In this document: in pieces, positions 12,949-26,141 of the stretch
Layout: the number at the start of each line of letters is the position of its first letter
Numbering within the stretch: the first letter of the stretch is position 1
DNA from: Opisthorchis felineus
Lineage: Eukaryota > Platyhelminthes > Trematoda > Opisthorchiida > Opisthorchiidae
Direction of reading: 5' to 3'
Assembly: GCA_004794785.1 (NCBI GenBank)
Contig: SJOL01007508.1
Location: 435,476-499,475 of the forward strand
Length of the DNA stretch: 64,000 nt
Made by a program: the position numbers and the translations under genes
Notes under the pieces: model-generated
Databases searched by the model: none
Told to the model about the DNA's origin: nothing
What the model saw: the letters and a program-made list of their open reading frames with translations, nothing else

Positions 12949-15900
12949 GACAATCTATTGCAAAGGATATAACAAGCCATAACATAGTCGTGTGACTGAA
13001 TAAAGTGCAGAAGTGGCTCACTCAAGAAAAGTAGTCTATCGCCCGATTTGCTCCTATTAGAGCTCAGCAAATAACTGAAGAGCCGTTCATTCGCATGATC
13101 CCCAAGTCAAAAAAATCATATTCCTCGCTGCATCTAAGCGATCAGTGACCTCAATTATGCACACAAGGTGTGGCAGTTCAAGTGAAATTCTTTGGTGGTA
13201 GTGTGAAACTGGGGAAGTCAGTCACCTTGTAAGTCAAGCTAACCTATGCTGAAATGCATCATCCTCATTGGGAATCAATAGTGGTGCGCATTCACAGTGA
13301 CCCACATTCTGCACAGTACCAGCATGTTGTGTAGTTACAGCTTAAATCGCGTAACCACGGCCGGTCAGCAGTGTGAATAACTCGCACGTGGACGGGATAT
13401 AGTGCCGCATGTAGATTGGCACTTACTGGCTTCCCTCGCAGGACGACATCTTGATTGGCTTGTTCTTTGTTTAGCACTTGCTTCGGGAATTAAAAACGGA
13501 TTAATTTTGGCTATACACTGGTATGCAGATTTCTAGGATAATGTCAGCGTAACTGCCGAAACTAGCAGACGGCAGCCTTAATCAAATTATCCCGAGTGTT
13601 AGTTCGGGAGTTCTTGTTTCCGGTGACTTCCTGGTCCTTTGAGTTGGCAAAGCTTTACAATTGCTTTTCTTTACAAGTCACGTGTGTGTCTGAGTTTTCG
13701 GTCTGCAATTCATGTTGCCGTAGGGCTGATTTGACCAGACTTTTTGTCGTGAGAATACTGTCGTTTGACCAGACTACTGATAGCTTAACAGAACAAATCC
13801 GCCACACTCATCATCTCATTCATTCATTCCGCGAACCCAAAGGAGCGTCGGAATGCAAAGTCAAGGTATTTGTCTGTTGTGTATGAGTTCAAAAACGAAA
13901 ATGAGCCTATCAGTAGACAAGTTTCCACATGGCTCTTTTGAAGATTAGTCAAGCAGTAGCTAGTTAGACCACGCAAGCATTTTGATTACCGAGTTTCACC
14001 GCAACTATTCAACAGTGCTTGCTGTGTCCTAGTGAATTACTCAAGTTAGCAGAGATTCAAACGACCTTGTCTCACAATGTGGGTTTTCGAATTTGAAGGA
14101 ATTTTGATTCCTTAGTAGTCGGCGTTTATGCTGAAGGCCTCTGCTTTTAGTAGATGGTAGATATTCTGGGGGCATTATGGGTATCAGTTAAATCGAAGAC
14201 TGTCGACCCATAATGGAAGAAGTGGTTTCGTCTTCATCTGAGTGTTGAAAGGTCACTTCTGCAAGCCCCATTTGTGATCCTTTTACGCTAGAAGGTCAAT
14301 TTTGATTACGGTGTTTCGGACATACCACAAGTGACAAATCAATTGTATCCTAAGACTCACTCTATCTTACGCATTCTCTTCCTCCTGTCACCTGATCTTG
14401 TCCTCTTAAGGTCGTAAACCAGGAGAACCACTACGGTGGGAAGCAAATTGTAGTGATCAACGTTGCTAAGGAAGGTACTACTTCGGTTTATTAAGAGCCA
14501 CTTATCGTGTTTTTATTATCATCACAACGCTTATAGTTGAAATAAATTATCCTCAACAAATGCATTGGTAAGTAGAATTGCCGCCAGAGTGGTATATCCT
14601 AACCCCATTTAACCGTGTCCTCGAAAATTTTACCTCTCTAGACCTAAGTATGATTAACATAGCCAAACTCGTATCTAATGAACTGCGAACAATTAAGCTA
14701 TCATAAAGACATAACAGCCTATGTTGATGTTACAGGATTACTTAATCGTCGGTTGGGTCTTACGGGATTTGTTATTCTCCATCGCAATGTAAGCACTTCA
14801 TATAAGAAATGTGATAATAAATCTTTGTTGACAACAGATGTTAAGATAATGCTGAGCAACAACGCATATTCCGCAGCCACAGAATAATACTTAGAGATCA
14901 GCTTTTAAAAGCATCCTTTAAATATCCTGTACCTTCTGTTCACCCATAAAATGATTACACGAGAACGGCACTGAGACATTTTCCTCATTATTAAGTGATA
15001 TTGGTTTTTGTAAAGGGGTACTGGAATGCTCTCTTGGTCAGCCCCTGGAAGGTTTCGTCGGAAACTTTTTCTGAATTATGCTCAGCTACTTGATTTTCTC
15101 TACGTTTTTGTGATCCTTTCGGATGATCTGCGCTAATCAGAATGTACTTATTTGTGAAGGGCTATCTACTTCACGTTTAGTTGGAAGTAGCACTCGCCCG
15201 GGGATAAGGAAGCGTATTGCTTTTTCCGTTACTCTTCTCTGTGGAATTTCTACGAACTCATCGGCAGCTGCTAACACCGGGGCATACGACAGAGTCAATT
15301 TTGCAGCGAATTCACTAGTTAGTTGTAGCGATCGTAGGTGTGCAGGAAACGACACAAAGTTACTGCACAATTCTTTGGTTTATTGAAAAGCAGCCCTGCC
15401 ATAAACAGCCTACGCTTGATCTTTTCTCTTTCCGCAGGATGTAGAGGGAATATTTAGCTGACACTGACGGAAATTAATAGACACAACCTTTGTTCACAAA
15501 AAGCATCTGGTCATTTGTGAACCTTCGTTTGAAAAGAAAGCCTTACAGAAAGCTTCTTTGTGTGTGCTACACAGCCTTTACTTATCAGGCTATTTCCTCA
15601 TCCAATCAAGTTTAGATATTGGTATAAATTCTGGTGGAAGTTCTGAGACTGACCAGCGAAGAGGTTGTAATCATGGCACTAACTGCGTGATTCAGGAACA
15701 GCCAAACAAAACTACGGTGACAGAGGCGTATAGATATATTAGTTGAACATGGTCCAATGTATCGTGAAGACTGCTCGCAATAGATAGTGTTTTTTCAATA
15801 AAACCAATGGGCTAGTCCATCAAAAACCGGAAGTTGTGTGTTCAATTGACCGATTTTCTGATTAAAGGCAGTCCATATAGATTATCTCTGAGAATAAAGT

Positions 15901-16486
15901 TTGAAAACTGCGCAAACGTACCAAGAAATGCTCACCGAAGAAGTTTTCTATCGATGAAATGGCTTCGCAAACCTTAACCCACGAGAAACTGGTTTCCGGA
16001 CGAACTGGCTGCGATGCATTGGTTCGGTTTTAAGTTTGTGAGTAATAGATGGGCAGGCAGTCAATGCACGCGACAGGAAGCCAGTTGCTTCTGGGTATAG
16101 AGGACATTCTGTGATTTTCCGAACGATGAAAAATGGTAGTACAAGACAGGGAGCCAGGAAAGTTCCCCTCCACTTTAAATTCTAGTTCTCATTTGCGGAA
16201 ACAACAGGTATTCGTCTGTCTTTTAAAGAACGGGAACTTACATTAGCTTTACTACATTGTCGCATGGCTCGCAAATTTCGGAAATTCCGCGGATCTAAGG
16301 GACAAAATACGCTATGCTCAGTGCCTAGAAACCGAGCATGAGCAAAGGTTTTTGCAGAACCCTAGATCCATGGCTCAAGACTCACGCAGTTCCATCAAGA
16401 AGCACTTGCAAACGATCCGAGGAAAGGTATTAGAACTGCAACTGCGTAAATTCAGCATTAAATTTAGCCTCACATCTGCCACGTAG
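12949..16486. other. No supported gene
   Basis: Short frames occur (13596-13886 (+), 14678-14887 (+), 15123-15386 (+) opposite 15137-15370 (-)), but they carry no recognisable motif. The 15.1-15.4 kb pair is open on both strands, which argues for a locally stop-poor composition rather than a gene. Confidence 0.45.
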
Positions 16487-16760
16487 AACGTTGATGATAT
16501 AATGGCGTCTAGCTGGAACTCACATTGTTTGGTTGCTAAACAAGACTGTAGAACGTTATTCGCCTTTATACAACGGATCGTTTCTTTGTTTACACGTGTA
16601 CCGGAAACCACACTGGCTGATCAGGTGAATGAGTGCTACGAAATATTTTTCAACACCATTCAACGTCAGAAAACATGGGCCTTTAAAATTTCAGCAGCAG
16701 AGAAACTATTTAGTCTGAACGAGCAGCTATGTCTACCTATTATCATAGTCCCTTGTAAAG
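16487..16760 (+). CDS. Candidate internal exon, helical/HEAT-like peptide
   Basis: A polypyrimidine-rich acceptor 'cctcacatctgccacgtag' sits immediately before 16487, and its TAG is itself the upstream in-frame stop. The frame then runs open to an AAAG|GTAGGA donor at 16760/16761, giving an exon of 274 bases. An ATG lies six codons in, at 16502, and the frame stays open to 16819 if unspliced. The peptide has two amphipathic helix-like segments, with a Thr-Trp and a later Leu-Phe pair spaced as in HEAT/ARM repeats. A HEAT-repeat protein such as a proteasome adaptor is conceivable, but I could not confirm any family. Confidence 0.3.
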
Positions 16761-19700
16761 GTAGGAAGAATGATCCCTTCACGCAAAAAAGAATAGCCTC
16801 GTCAATCAGTTTAAACTGATCAACTGCCGACTCGCAGCAGTTACTGGAAATATTACAACATTAAAAATATGTTTGATTCTGCGATGCAAGGAAAATCTTT
16901 TGCAACCGTGTTTGGTCCTTTGGCATTTTACAACCTGAAAGCTCGGTGAATGCCGGTTGGTTTGACGGCCTCCGTTGTCCACATACGTAAATTATTGTGG
17001 GATGTCCATACTTAATCACCAGGTCACCGGCTATCTTCCCTGGTTAGTCACCTACTGAAGCCAGCGCGAATGCAGTTTAACTGAGGACTTTAGTGAACTT
17101 TCATCTTCTAATGTTAAAAAAGTCCATCATGTCCATTGTTGTTTTGTAATGACAATACAGACGTAATGAGAAGCTGTTTGATTAACGTGTATTTGTAGTG
17201 CGACCAGGTAGATTAAATGTCTTTAATGAAGCAACGTGCCATACGCTGCTGGGTGCGTACTTCGTTCAAATTAATTGATTCCCGAAAGCGTGACATTCAA
17301 CCTTTTAGATGATCTGTGAGCGCGAAAAGAGCCCTAAGCCTCGAATCACTGCAGGGTTTCGGGCATTTATTAGACCGTTGTGGTGCGACGATTCCAAAAA
17401 AATGAGATGAGAATCCTCACAGAAGAGTGAACCATTTCACTCATTCTTATATTTTAACTATTGACTCCCATTCAGAGGAGAAGCCAGGAACAAAAGGCCG
17501 CAATATAAAAATATATTTCGTTTAATTCACCGTTTCTTGTTGTCAGCAATGTTTACAGCAGTTTACCAATATTAGATGAATACAAGATTACCAAAATTAC
17601 TGTATCTGAGCTTCCCACATCGCGTGTGTCAGGCTGTTCCGACTTGGGACCAAACCTCAATTTAGTCAGTATTACTAGACCCATCTCATTGGAATTGGTC
17701 ACAGATGTGTGGTTCGATGCCACAGGAGTACAGCAAATAATCGTAGCAGTGAATATGGGCATATAGAGTCAAAGTCAACAGACAATCTACAGCAAATTAA
17801 CATCTCATTGCCTCACATAATTACTGACCACTTAACTGAATCTTCAACTTCACCAAACACCGTTACAGATTCTGTCCTTCTATAAGACATTCTTTTCCGT
17901 CATTTTGCAGCAGCCTTATTTTTACAGTATTACGCACAATACAACAACCCACAGCTTTTCTTCTAAGCTCTAAACGTCCAGAGGGTAATGTCACTTCGAA
18001 AACCCTTGTCAAAATTTGGGACCAGACATACACTCTAATGATTGATTGACGGTGCAGAGCACACAAAATCCGTCGGGTAGATAAACTTAAGCTGTTCACT
18101 CAATAGCCTTCTTCCCTGTTTAACATAGAAAATTCCAATCTAATGACCCACAAAAACCATTAAGCTGAAGTGGTAGGAGGTAAGTGAGGTGGGACGACCA
18201 TCATTAGCCTGATTAATGGCGCAAAAGATCAAAAAGTGAATCCGGTCAAATCAGCCTCAGTGCAAAACGACTAGCGCATAATTTAATGTGATTAATTTGC
18301 ATAATGCAAGTGATGTCATAAAGATCAAAGGGCATTTATTCACAGACCCTTTTAAGCAACAAGCATCTTTAGTCCCTGCAGCAGTTCAGGACCTCGCCAT
18401 TGTGTAAGCGATGGTTTAAAAATTCCACGATCATTGGTTGGGCGAAGCTAGATTGAGTTATAGGAAGCCAGCATCCTGGGCGTCAGGTATGTATCATAGT
18501 AGGCGACGACAGTGTTGGTGTATCCGGTGGTTCGGATCAATTTCGAGTTTCAGAAGCCAACTGCGTACAAGCTGAACTAATGGTCACCGTCGTGGTTACG
18601 ACTGAAAAAGACGTTTCAATTTAATTTGCACACAAATATGGAATTTCTTGGATATAGGTTGTTTGAATACAAGAGGTTAAAGATATGGAGGTTGCTGAAC
18701 ATGGTATAGTGATTGTATATTTTATTACAGATACTTTTCTGGATGCGTTTATTCATTTGAAAGCCACAAAACGAACGAGTCGCGTGGAAATGCGCCGCAC
18801 AATCGGTGCCACTTATACGAAGCCAATGTTATGTGTGCATTAGAATATATACTTCCGGTGTCAACATCAATCCACTGAGTAACCAAAGCACATTTACCAC
18901 ACTGGCACAATCAAGCTGGCTCATCTTCCGCAAGAAAGTAAAAACCTGTAGGCCACAACGCTGTATCGTAAGACCGTTTGATCATTCAATATAAGCTGAA
19001 ATGTCTCAGTTGGAATACAGGTATTCGAAGGTCATCAATGCCACAGCGACTGCCATTAACAATATTACGCTGGTTTCAGACACACAAAAAAAACAAGCAG
19101 AAGTGTGATAATTGACAAACAGTTCCTAAAGGTAATTACTGATCACAAGATGCCGTAAGATTATGTATTGGTCAGCTGACACAGTAATCAGTGGGGAAAG
19201 TATTTTTTCCTTGAATTGTTCCAGAAAAGACCAACGAACGTTCCTCTTAAACGACATGTTTTCATTTAGAATGTTATCTACAATAATAATCACTTGTGCT
19301 CACGTTGTTACCTAATGCATCCATTACATTCGTCAAGCCCATAATCCACCTATTCAGCTCTTTATCCTGTAAAGCCTTACACATGAAAGGAAACGTGGTA
19401 GAAAACCTTTCTGTCGTTATTTGTAAGTAACAGGCCTGATAAACAGGTTTTGCGGGAACTGATTTTACGATCCATAGCAGATAGCAGAAAAAACATCCCA
19501 CAGCGTCCATACTTTTCTGGCACATTATTGGAGTGTATCTGTGGATATAAAATGTAGAAATTTAGGCGCAAGACAGTAAGTACCCGAGGAGGAAGGTTTG
19601 AATCAGAGGCTTGTAGTAATCTGTTCACATGTATTTCGCGTGTATTTACCATTTACATGTGTTTACTTCGTGTGATAAACTTCATTCAAACTTCACCAAA

Positions 19701-20140
19701 ACTTTCTTTAGGGAGAGGGGCTATGGATGCTCACAACGACTCGAAGTGCCTTTTTTTCACCAACTGCAGGACAGGAATGCAGGACAAAATGGCTGGTATC
19801 ATCTGCTGTTGCTAGCCTCAAGAAAATGGGATCACCTTGTTTCTAGCATCAAACCGATTTCATTTCTCTCCGTTACTGTGTGTTACACTCATTGCTTATG
19901 GATTTAGATGAGTTTAATTTCTGTTGCGCTGCACTCCGAAACTTCGATCTGGTTCTGTTTACTTTGAGTATTTTCTGTGTGTATCTGTGCGTATTTTCGT
20001 CACCAGGTTAATCTCTACTTGATGCAATTCTTAATAATGGCCGATGCACATCACCAACAAAGCTAAACAAAACCTTTGATTACGCAATCCTGATTGTTCT
20101 CGTTTCCGAATCCCTTGTCGACCTTTTCATCAAAGTAATT
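16761..20140. other. No supported gene
   Basis: Only short random-looking frames are open, such as 17553-17762 (-), 17863-18099 (-) and 19377-19652 (-). No repeats are shared with the rest of the window. It could be intron if the preceding exon is real. Confidence 0.4.
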
Positions 20141-20386
20141 GTGGTTTCATCCGCTGGTTCTCAAACTTCTACAATTTTGTCAATTTGTACGCGGTGCTTT
20201 ACGGTGTTCGGGCGCTGTGAAAATCACACGATCGACCAGCGTCTGCAATCGCTCAAGGGACACGTGATGAAACTTGAATCACAGGTGCACGCATCTGTGT
20301 TGTTGGGTGTTATCTACGGCGATTCAGTTGAAGCAGCTGTCGTCTGCTACAAAAGCGGCTGCGGTTTGGAGCCCCACCCCTTTTGA
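20141..20386 (+). CDS. Candidate exon, coding-like codons, unknown product
   Basis: About 80 codons are open from a GTG to TGA at 20384-20386. From about 20215 onwards the codon choice looks coding-like (many C/G-ending codons), and the peptide has a short heptad-like stretch of Leu/Met/Val with Lys, Glu and Gln. CAG|GTGCAC at about 20283 could be a donor, but it is not a strong one, and I found no good acceptor. The first in-frame ATG is at about 20268. No family is recognised. Confidence 0.2.
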   Translation: MVSSAGSQTSTILSICTRCFTVFGRCENHTIDQRLQSLKGHVMKLESQVHASVLLGVIYGDSVEAAVVCYKSGCGLEPHPF

Positions 20387-22252
20387 TTGTCTTCACATTC
20401 AGAACTACAAAATGATGCCTTTGTGATCCTTTTGTCGGACTAAAGTATGCCCACCGTTTAAAATAATATCATTAACTAGGAAGAAGCTAAGGCAGAAGGT
20501 AAATTAGCAAATAATTTATAGAAAACCTAGTTCTTATCAGTTTGGAAAATGGGTGGTCTGAATGGTTGCTGTGTGGCCCAGTGGGAGGCCACTTTTTAAG
20601 TCCGCACGAATTGCCATTGACGCGATTTCTCCGGATCAGATGGCCCAATCCGTCCACGGTCAAGTGACCACTTGGATCGAATATTAGCAGCCCAGGGGAA
20701 AAGCTATATACGACGGCTAGTGTACGATGGAACGCATGAACTGTGTTTGCGTTCGCCAAGCTGCAGGCAACGCTGGGTATCCATTTTACGGTTGTCTTCT
20801 ATCGGACATTGAAGACCAATTAGTAGGTTTCTATAACGTGGTACGTTTTCTGGGAGGGGGATTTTTCAGAACAAACGGATGCGACCAACTACTTCAGAGA
20901 TAATTCATTGTGTTCTGTTCTTGAGACACTAATGGTCCTGATATCGAACAGCACTAAATTATTGTAAAACTAATCCACATCTTGAATCGGTTCTCAGTCA
21001 TTGGTGAATTTCGTTGTTCAAAAAGCGTGTGCGCCATGCGCACATTTTTCATAATATGATTTCTTTTTCAAAACATTGCAGAGATGAAAAGTGGCATTTT
21101 TCTGATGGACGTAACGGTCATACGAGGGACAACACAGAGGTGAAAACGTAGCAAAAATAACTGGACGTCTCATGGGTTTGCCGATTAAGATAAAAACCCA
21201 ACTGTGAATAAATTCAGTTTGTTTCCCTGAGTGTCCGCTGGCGTGCATGTGGGCAGTCTGGGTTTGGTTGCCGACTTCTCAAAGTACACAAGCATACACA
21301 AACTGTCATAGTTTATAAACCACGATCTACGGTGTTAGAAGGTTAACACTGTCCCTTCGATTGAGAGCTATAAAACTTGCCTACTGATCACGTGGTGGCT
21401 GACGTGCTCACAGAACGTGGCAGTTGGCTTGTAAGCAACTTACCAGTTACCGCAGCCGGACCACAAATATGCTGATTGACCTACTGCTATGTTTACGGCA
21501 GCCTCTGCAAACGCTGCTCCTCTTATTATGATGGTTTGAAGTTCAGAGCGTTTAGCTCGACTTTTATGCAGGTGATGTAGTGTGAACTTTGAGACAGGTA
21601 TAAATCAACAAGTGAGATTTATAATGAAAACGTCACCTTAAATACGAACCTTTATGCACACCGCGTCATCAAAACAACTTTCATTGTTGTGACCGATTAT
21701 CACTTCCTAAAGAGAGCATTACGACTGTTCCTCGTTTTTAAATATTCATAAACCACAACCCCCTGTTGGTAGAGCCAATGTATTTCTAGAAAAGACAGTC
21801 GTTTTTACTAGACGGATACAAACGCGTTTTGCTCATTTTGGCAGAAGCGTTCATGATAAACGGTTTTTCGCGCTTCGTTCTGTCGTTAAAATTCTATTGT
21901 TGACGAGAATCTAGCTATACTATTTGCAAAGATAACGACCGGGTCCTGCACACTGGTTTTTTGCACTAAAATATTTTCATAATAGTGTGCCACTCCACTT
22001 CAATGGTGAGAAGAAGGCCTAATGCTTGATTGTGGTAAGGAAGGATGTAACATATTTTCCAACCGTCAATTAAGACTTGTTCCACATGACTCTTGTTCAA
22101 GAAATGCAATTAGCGCTTTACCACAATGCTTCCAGTTAGTTTACTTGAGAAGTGAATTTTATTCTTATTGTAGAACGGCCGTAGTGAATGCATACGGCGT
22201 CGGAATTTGGACAGAGTAATCGTGATCTCCGGACCCCAGTATCATGCTGTGA
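20387..22252. other. No supported gene
   Basis: Minus-strand frames at 20487-20759 and 21018-21248 are open but carry no motif. I see no repeat family or RNA gene. Confidence 0.45.
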
Positions 22253-22444
22253 TCACGTACGGATTTTCATATTTGCACAAACTTACATGTGCGTGCTCGA
22301 CTGCTGCATGTCGAACCAAACGGTCAAACGCTGGCCGGCATTCGCCGTGACAGTTTCGATCGACTGACCACCTCAGGTATCACCGGAGAAGCATGCAAAC
22401 CACCAGAATTCTTCTGGTCAGCAGTTGCGGGATTTTGTGTCTAG
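22253..22444. other. GC-rich island open in several frames; possible exon
   Basis: This stretch is clearly GC-richer than its flanks and reads without stops in several frames. Minus strand 22283-22372 gives about 29 coding-like codons, with a GTAAGT donor after base 22287. Plus strand 22253-22444 gives 64 codons, with a CAG|GTATCA donor at 22376/22377. These are mutually exclusive readings and I cannot tell which is real, if either. Being stop-poor on both strands may only reflect CG-rich composition. No protein family is recognised. Confidence 0.25.
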
Positions 22445-23627
22445 TCAATTCTATCTTAGCAGATAAATCCTCGGGGAAATCCAAGGAATAATGATAGCTA
22501 CTATTCCTCGGCTATTTCCGGACCATTTGAATTATCAACGTGTTTCCTCATTCGCCATTAGGCTGGTTATTAAGGCACTCTTGTGTCCTACGTTTGTCCA
22601 CAATCTCTGGTATGCTTTGTGCAGAGTAGTTTTGACAAATACATTTGGCCTGGTACCAAATGTTCCCATGGTGACAAATTATTTATCATTTAAAATCATT
22701 GTCTCAGCCACATTTGACCGCTCAGTCAGCCCCTCCTAGGAGATCTTAGAGGCAGCAGTCAAGAGTTGGTGAAGTGATGAACACTACCGTACAAGCTGAT
22801 GATAAAAGTAAAAACGAGCTTTTCAGACAACGTGCTCTCGGACTTGCATCAGTGAGACAGCGAGAATACGTATATCGGGAGATGTCAACAACTTACTTAT
22901 TTTTTCGGATGCTCTGGTGATCATGCGTTCAACATTTATACGTAACGATACAATGATAATTGGGCGAAAAATGCAGCAGACAGTGCCGTACGGTAGAGAG
23001 AGGAATGAAGCTTCCTCAAAAGTAAATGGTTTGGGTTCACATGCTTGTTGTGCTTGGGTTACAGAGTTGTAATCAGTGTGACTTCACAAAAAAGCGGGTG
23101 ATTTTGCTCTTTGTCTTCGTGGTCTCAGTTTGCGGGGGGGTATCAGTTCAGTATACGTTTTGTTGTTGATAGTGGACTTGCGATTGTTGCGGCTGAGTAT
23201 TCACAAGTCTTTGGAGGAAGGCCCTGCGCTCTTTTAACTATGATAATCACCCTTAAGCTGCAAATAGTATATGATACATACGATTGGGTGATTAGGCACA
23301 TTCTTGCACAGCTCATCTGACTGTTCTGGGTTGTGCACAGCTGCGCAGGTAAACCTATGCCGTTTAGAGCCAGGTTCTAATGCTGTCAGCTTTCTGTGAA
23401 GGAGTTATCCTTGAATGGTGGAGAAACACAACCAATTAGCTTACTTGGTGCATCGAAACGTGACGGATTGTTTAGTACTCTAATCAGATAAATCATAGGT
23501 CTGTATCCATGGTTAAAACCATCATAATGTACATGGCACACTAGCAAACTTAATAATTTAGGTCAGAGAGGCTGACAGGCTACGGGGCTGCCGAAGCAGA
23601 CTTAAATTTGTCCCCTCAAATGCGTTT
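22445..23627. other. No supported gene
   Basis: Frames at 22491-22739 (+) and 23111-23320 (+) are open but unremarkable. I see no repeats or RNA genes. Confidence 0.45.
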
Positions 23628-23903
23628 TTAATTTTGCATGCAAACCATCTCTACCACAGATTCTCCAGGAAATTCGAAGCGCTTTGGGCATTGCTTGAAA
23701 CCTACGTTTCGTTTTTTTCGATCAAATAAATCAGATCCATCGTACAAAATTTGCGGCAAGTTCACGCCTATATTTGTGACAATTTGGGAGCTTTCGGAAT
23801 TTTCTTTAATGCGCACATCACTTCGAGTTTCATGCATGATGAATGCGTTAGTCGTTGTCACACAGAATAGACGTGACACGTTTGAAGGAAGGTTAGGTAA
23901 CAT
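23628..23903 (-). CDS. Candidate small ORF, 91 aa, unknown product
   Basis: A true ATG (23903-23901) opens 91 codons ending in TAA. The peptide is hydrophilic and balanced in charge, without a signal peptide or membrane segment, and its codons look plausible for a gene. The complementary strand is open over almost the same interval (23638-23913), so one of the two must be a shadow; I favour the minus strand on composition. No domain is recognised and no polyadenylation signal was located. It may be an exon or chance. Confidence 0.2.
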   Translation of the reverse strand: MLPNLPSNVSRLFCVTTTNAFIMHETRSDVRIKENSESSQIVTNIGVNLPQILYDGSDLFDRKKRNVGFKQCPKRFEFPGESVVEMVCMQN

Positions 23904-23913
23904 TTACCGATAA

Positions 23914-26116
23914 ATTTATGCCCAAAGAACTTTACCTTTCTTTGAGAAAAAAGGTCAAACTTTTTCAGATGCTGTCAAAACTCTACGTAGCGAAATGCCT
24001 ATCCCAACAACTCACAAGCGTGATTCCCCTTATATGATCGCCATCAGTTGAATTATCCATCTCAAAGTATTAGCGCTTGGCGTCTGGTCGAAGAGTAGAG
24101 CGTATGAGTTAAATACGGTATTCTGGGATCAAAACACTGATCATCCTGGTGGAAAACTTTATTTTTGTGTTCATTTATATATCAACATATGAATGAGCAG
24201 GAAGATGACTCTTCCTATACGAGGCTTCCTTGCATGTGCGCCATTTCCCCTTCTCAAGAGTTTTTCCATACTTCACTACCAAATTCACCTTCTACATGCA
24301 AAAACTAATCGACCCATCATTCCACCTGCCTTTTGCTGGCTTAAATAACTTTGGATGTCTGAATAATAAAATTTGGCTAAATCAATGCCACAGCTAAATC
24401 AGTACACATACGTACAGCACACAAAGACGACAACTAAGCAAACAACGCGCAGTGGTGTGCAACCTCAGCAGTTGCATCGGTCAGCCCATCACCTACATAT
24501 CAGACGGTAGAACTCAATTAAACTAAGGAAAACTCTATCTTTATGGCGGGCCCCCATACGCCAATAAACTATGCGCATAGGAGTTTAGCATTCATATAAT
24601 CAGTCGATAGTCTCTCCTATTACGCGACTGAGAAACAAAATTTGCTTTACACACGCCATTTTAAACCGCCATTGCCGCAGTTTATTTATTCTCCATTGAG
24701 TCATCATGTCGAATTCGCGTCGTGTAATTGACTAGCAAATTGAACAAATGTTTTCCAGCCGTGTTTGTTTACTAGGGCCAGATTGTGCGTCAACGATTTA
24801 TAGCTGATTATGTGATCACACATTTTGCATGCACTAATACTGCATGAAACCGGGTGACGTGCTCCATCTTAATAGACTATCAAACTGCCTGCTGCGATTC
24901 TGTATTACTTAAATAGATTGGTCATTGTTTTCTCATAAATGTACACAAACATTTTTGGGTGTGGTACAGGTAAAATAAGTTTATCAAAAATGCCTTTTCC
25001 ACTATATGGTCGTACCCCATGTACGACGGAATTCCGCTTGAACTTATCGAAATCGCACTAGAGGGGGATACTATAGGAATAAAGATAAGCAAACATACAG
25101 GATGTATTGGCATTCATTTTATCGGACACCCGCTCACAGTAGTTAATGCCACAGCGTTTACGCCAAGGCGCAAGTGCATCCACGTAACTGCTCTGTACCT
25201 GAGGAGATAAAATCACATTGTTAACAAGATATGATGGTTTTAAAGTTGTCGGCGTGTTTCATAACTGGTGATCCATAATAATTATTTCAACTTGGTGAAC
25301 CTGGACAACGCGTGCACCTGCTGATCTGCACTACTTAGGAAGAGCACCTAGATACATATATATGGCTAGCTAGCATTGTGATGACTCTTAGACTATGGGG
25401 CAGTGTTTAGGCAAGGCTACCGCTAGCATCACCGCTGGTTTAGTTTTCTGACGACCTCAAAGAGCTAAGGCGGATCTACGAAATTACTGCTTGTGATGAA
25501 GGTACACCAGTCCAATGCAACCAGAACATATTTGACCACAGTTGCGGCAGATCCAGCTTGTTCAGTCTGCAAGTCAAACAGCTCCACTAATACCATTTGG
25601 TTTTTCATGCCTACTGTCATTAGCTCAAGGCTCAAGCTACTAATGAGCCCTGTTTCCTTCATCTCGTACTCGAGACACCTGGACGATTGAATCTGATCGC
25701 GCTCTTTAGATCGCGCCCATTACTTAACAGACTTTTGTTGGACCGATCTTCGAGTTGTACTATAGCGTAGTCGTTCATGATTCCCGTTAGATGGAAATTG
25801 AAGAGATGGGTACCAAATAACCTAATCTTACACCAAAATGGAGATCACATTGAAGTCAATCCTTTCGTTTGCTCCTTCGCTCTCATCCGGTCGTGTTGGA
25901 TTGTGTTGAAAATGAGGAATCATGCAGTAAAATTTGGAGAGAACTGCGTACAATATATTCATTTGTTATAGTTATATTTGTGGGATTTCTTTAGAAGCTG
26001 CCATTCAGCAAATATCGAGTTCACTTGGGTGCGACCAGCTCGGAATCTACAACTGTTCTCGGGGATCTTCATCGATCACTTCGGATGTCGGGCGGTTGGG
26101 TATCACGTGTGTCGGA
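23914..26116. other. No supported gene
   Basis: Two places are open on both strands: 24922-25113 (-) with 25019-25210 (+), and 25465-25662 (-) with 25493-25690 (+). None has a recognisable motif or paired splice sites. A GCTAGCTAGC palindrome lies near 25365 and recurs near 31005. Confidence 0.4.
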
Positions 26117-26141
26117 GGTTGCCCGGCCAGTCCGGGCAACC
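26117..26141. repeat. Perfect 10-bp hairpin, GC-rich
   Basis: GGTTGCCCGG (26117-26126) is followed by the 5-base loop CCAGT and the exact complement CCGGGCAACC (26132-26141). The loop and flanks belong to a short array of the 9-mer CCGGCCAGT or close variants reaching about 26160. A stem this GC-rich is unusual in this sequence. The function is unknown; it would fold in RNA from either strand. Confidence 0.85.

Noticed and set aside
14221..14245. CAGATGA...GACGAAACC on the minus strand, hammerhead-like
   Set aside because: The first core strand deviates and stem II would be only about two pairs; probably chance.
25465..25690. Open frames on both strands near 25.5 kb
   Set aside because: Neither has a recognisable motif or paired splice sites, and symmetrical openness suggests composition.
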